Assembly: GCF_003852895.1 (NCBI RefSeq) | Contig: NZ_QUSW01000003.1 | Coordinates: forward strand, 558,001 to 622,000 | DNA: 64,000 nt | Origin: Rhizobacter terrae | Lineage (GTDB): Bacteria > Pseudomonadota > Gammaproteobacteria > Burkholderiales > Burkholderiaceae_C | Reading direction: 5' to 3' | Shown here: positions 62,932 to 64,000 of the stretch, one piece after another | Numbering within the stretch: the first letter of the stretch is position 1 | Layout of the letters: the number at the start of each line of letters is the position of its first letter | The notes under the pieces: model-generated | Told to the model about the DNA's origin: nothing | Database searches by the model: none | Seen by the model: only the letters and a program-made list of their open reading frames with translations | Position numbers and translations under genes: made by a program

Positions 62932-64000
62932 TCAGGCCGGTTTCGGTTTGCTGCTGGGCGACACCGGAAACCGGATCGTGAACCTCGCCCCCGGCCCGAA
63001 GGCCGCGCCGGCCTGCTCCGTCAGCCCCGGCCGATACCGCAGGTTCGCATCCTCCAGCAGGATCTGCGCGTCGTGCTGCTGCGCAATCTCCTTGACGATT
63101 GCCAGCCCCAGGCCCGACCCATCCACGTTCGTGCCCAGCGCCCGGTAGAACGGCTGGAACACCTGCTCGCGTTCCGCGGCCGGGATGCCGGGTCCGGTGT
63201 CCTCCACCTGCAGCACCACCACTTGCCCGAACGGGTCGTCCATCACCCGCACCGTCACCGTGCCGCCGGCGGGCGTGTACTGCAGGGCGTTGTCCACCAG
63301 GTTGCGGATGAGCTCGCGCAGCAGCAGGGCATGGCCGGGGATGGACAGCGGCGACTGGCCCTCCGACCGCTCGAAGCCGATGTCGATGCGCTTTTCCAGC
63401 GCCCGCGGCACGAAGTCGCGCACCGTCTCCTCGGCCAGGCGCGCGACGTTCACGCTCTGCTTGTGCGAGGCGTGTTCGCTGTCTTCGGCCCGGGCCATGG
63501 CCAGGAGCTGGTTGACCATGTGTGCCGCCCGCTGGCTGGACAACGCGATCTGCTGCAGCGAGCGCTTCACGTCCTTGGCATCGGCCGAGCCCGCGTCGAT
63601 TTCACGCTGCGCCAGCTCGGCCTGCGTGCGCAGCCCGGCCAGCGGCGTCTTGAGCTGATGAGCTGCGTCGGCCAGGAAGTGCTTCTGGGCGCTCAATGAC
63701 TGGTCCAGCCGCGCCAGCAGGTCGTTGATGGCGCGCACCAGCGGCGACACCTCCTCCGGCGCATCGCGCTCGTCGATGGGGCTCAGGTCGCTGCTGTCGC
63801 GCTTGCGGATGCGCTGCTGCAGCTCGTTGAGCGGCGCGATGCCCCGCGCCAGCGCCAGCCACACCAGCAGCACCGCCAGCGGCAGGATCACGAACTGCGG
63901 CAGGATCACGCCCTTGATGATCTCGGTCGCCAGCCGCGAGCGCTTGTCCAGCGTCTCGGCCACCTGCACCAGCGGCGCGGTATTGGGCGGGCGCCCGGCC
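62932..64000 (-). CDS. Sensor histidine kinase, QseC/TctE-like, N-terminus beyond window
   Basis: A kinase whose upstream part lies beyond 64000; about 356 C-terminal residues are present. From the window edge it reads APLVQVAETLDKRS, the end of a periplasmic 2CSK_N-type sensor, then a membrane helix (GVILPQFVILPLAVLLVWLAL), HAMP, the phospho-acceptor LADAAHQLKTPLAGL, and the ATPase motifs LVDNALQYTP, DTGPGIP and GSGLGLAIVKEI. The downstream partner should be a response regulator upstream of this gene, outside the window. The CDS is complete at its 3' end. Confidence 0.9.
   Translation of the reverse strand, partial: AGRPPNTAPLVQVAETLDKRSRLATEIIKGVILPQFVILPLAVLLVWLALARGIAPLNELQQRIRKRDSSDLSPIDERDAPEEVSPLVRAINDLLARLDQSLSAQKHFLADAAHQLKTPLAGLRTQAELAQREIDAGSADAKDVKRSLQQIALSSQRAAHMVNQLLAMARAEDSEHASHKQSVNVARLAEETVRDFVPRALEKRIDIGFERSEGQSPLSIPGHALLLRELIRNLVDNALQYTPAGGTVTVRVMDDPFGQVVVLQVEDTGPGIPAAEREQVFQPFYRALGTNVDGSGLGLAIVKEIAQQHDAQILLEDANLRYRPGLTEQAGAAFGPGARFTIRFPVSPSSKPKPA

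Overview
The window is a continuous, very GC-rich chromosomal segment with dense gene packing and no tRNA, rRNA, insertion sequence, prophage or CRISPR array that I can see. Gene content and order (gatC-gatA-gatB divergent from mreB-mreC-mreD-mrdA-rodA, a Bug-type solute receptor, a PEP-CTERM protein, DUF4124, YdjC/GtrA/GT39 envelope genes) point to a betaproteobacterium of the order Burkholderiales, probably near the Rubrivivax/Roseateles/Comamonadaceae groups. That placement is inference; no rRNA is present.

Layout. 1-10.4 kb: regulators and small enzymes (two LysR genes of one subfamily, a PEP-CTERM protein, a methyltransferase, an orphan sigma factor divergent from a PhoB-type two-component system, a TauE/SafE permease, an HDOD protein, an ECF sigma/anti-sigma pair, a flavin reductase). 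A strongly folded candidate small RNA lies at 5222-5371. 10.4-21 kb: an oppABCDF-like transporter with three tandem substrate-binding proteins on the minus strand, divergent from one set of permeases and a fused double ATPase. 21-25.6 kb: a TetR repressor, a 38-residue membrane peptide and an alpha/beta hydrolase, each preceded by the same palindrome; then two small ORFs between a sigma-54-like promoter and a strong terminator, a nucleobase permease and a MaoC hydratase. 25.7-32 kb: two tandem TPR-GGDEF cyclases converging on a GAF-PAS hybrid kinase. 32-38.5 kb: a tightly packed, partly overlapping run of small accessory genes (Bug receptor, two GNATs, GFA, small membrane and unknown proteins, DUF4304-like, FMN reductase, DUF457 hydrolase, DinB).

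38.6-42.8 kb: a locus for polyprenyl-linked sugar transfer (GT39, GtrA, YdjC deacetylase, GT2), which resembles lipid A amino-sugar modification loci, with a beta/gamma-crystallin gene in the middle. 42.9-53.5 kb: SulP transporter, esterase, LuxR and Crp/Fnr regulators, M48 protease, AmpG, acyl-CoA synthetase, exonuclease III and pyrE (start codons almost touching), and a DUF4124 protein. 53.6-62.9 kb: the gatCAB amidotransferase and the mre/mrd rod-shape genes, divergent across a region holding a perfect DnaA box. The window ends inside a QseC/TctE-like sensor kinase gene.

The most promising items for new biology are the TetR three-operator peptide/hydrolase unit, the four-hairpin RNA at 5222-5371, the sigma-54-like small-ORF unit at 22.9-23.6 kb, and the sugar-modification locus with its embedded crystallin.
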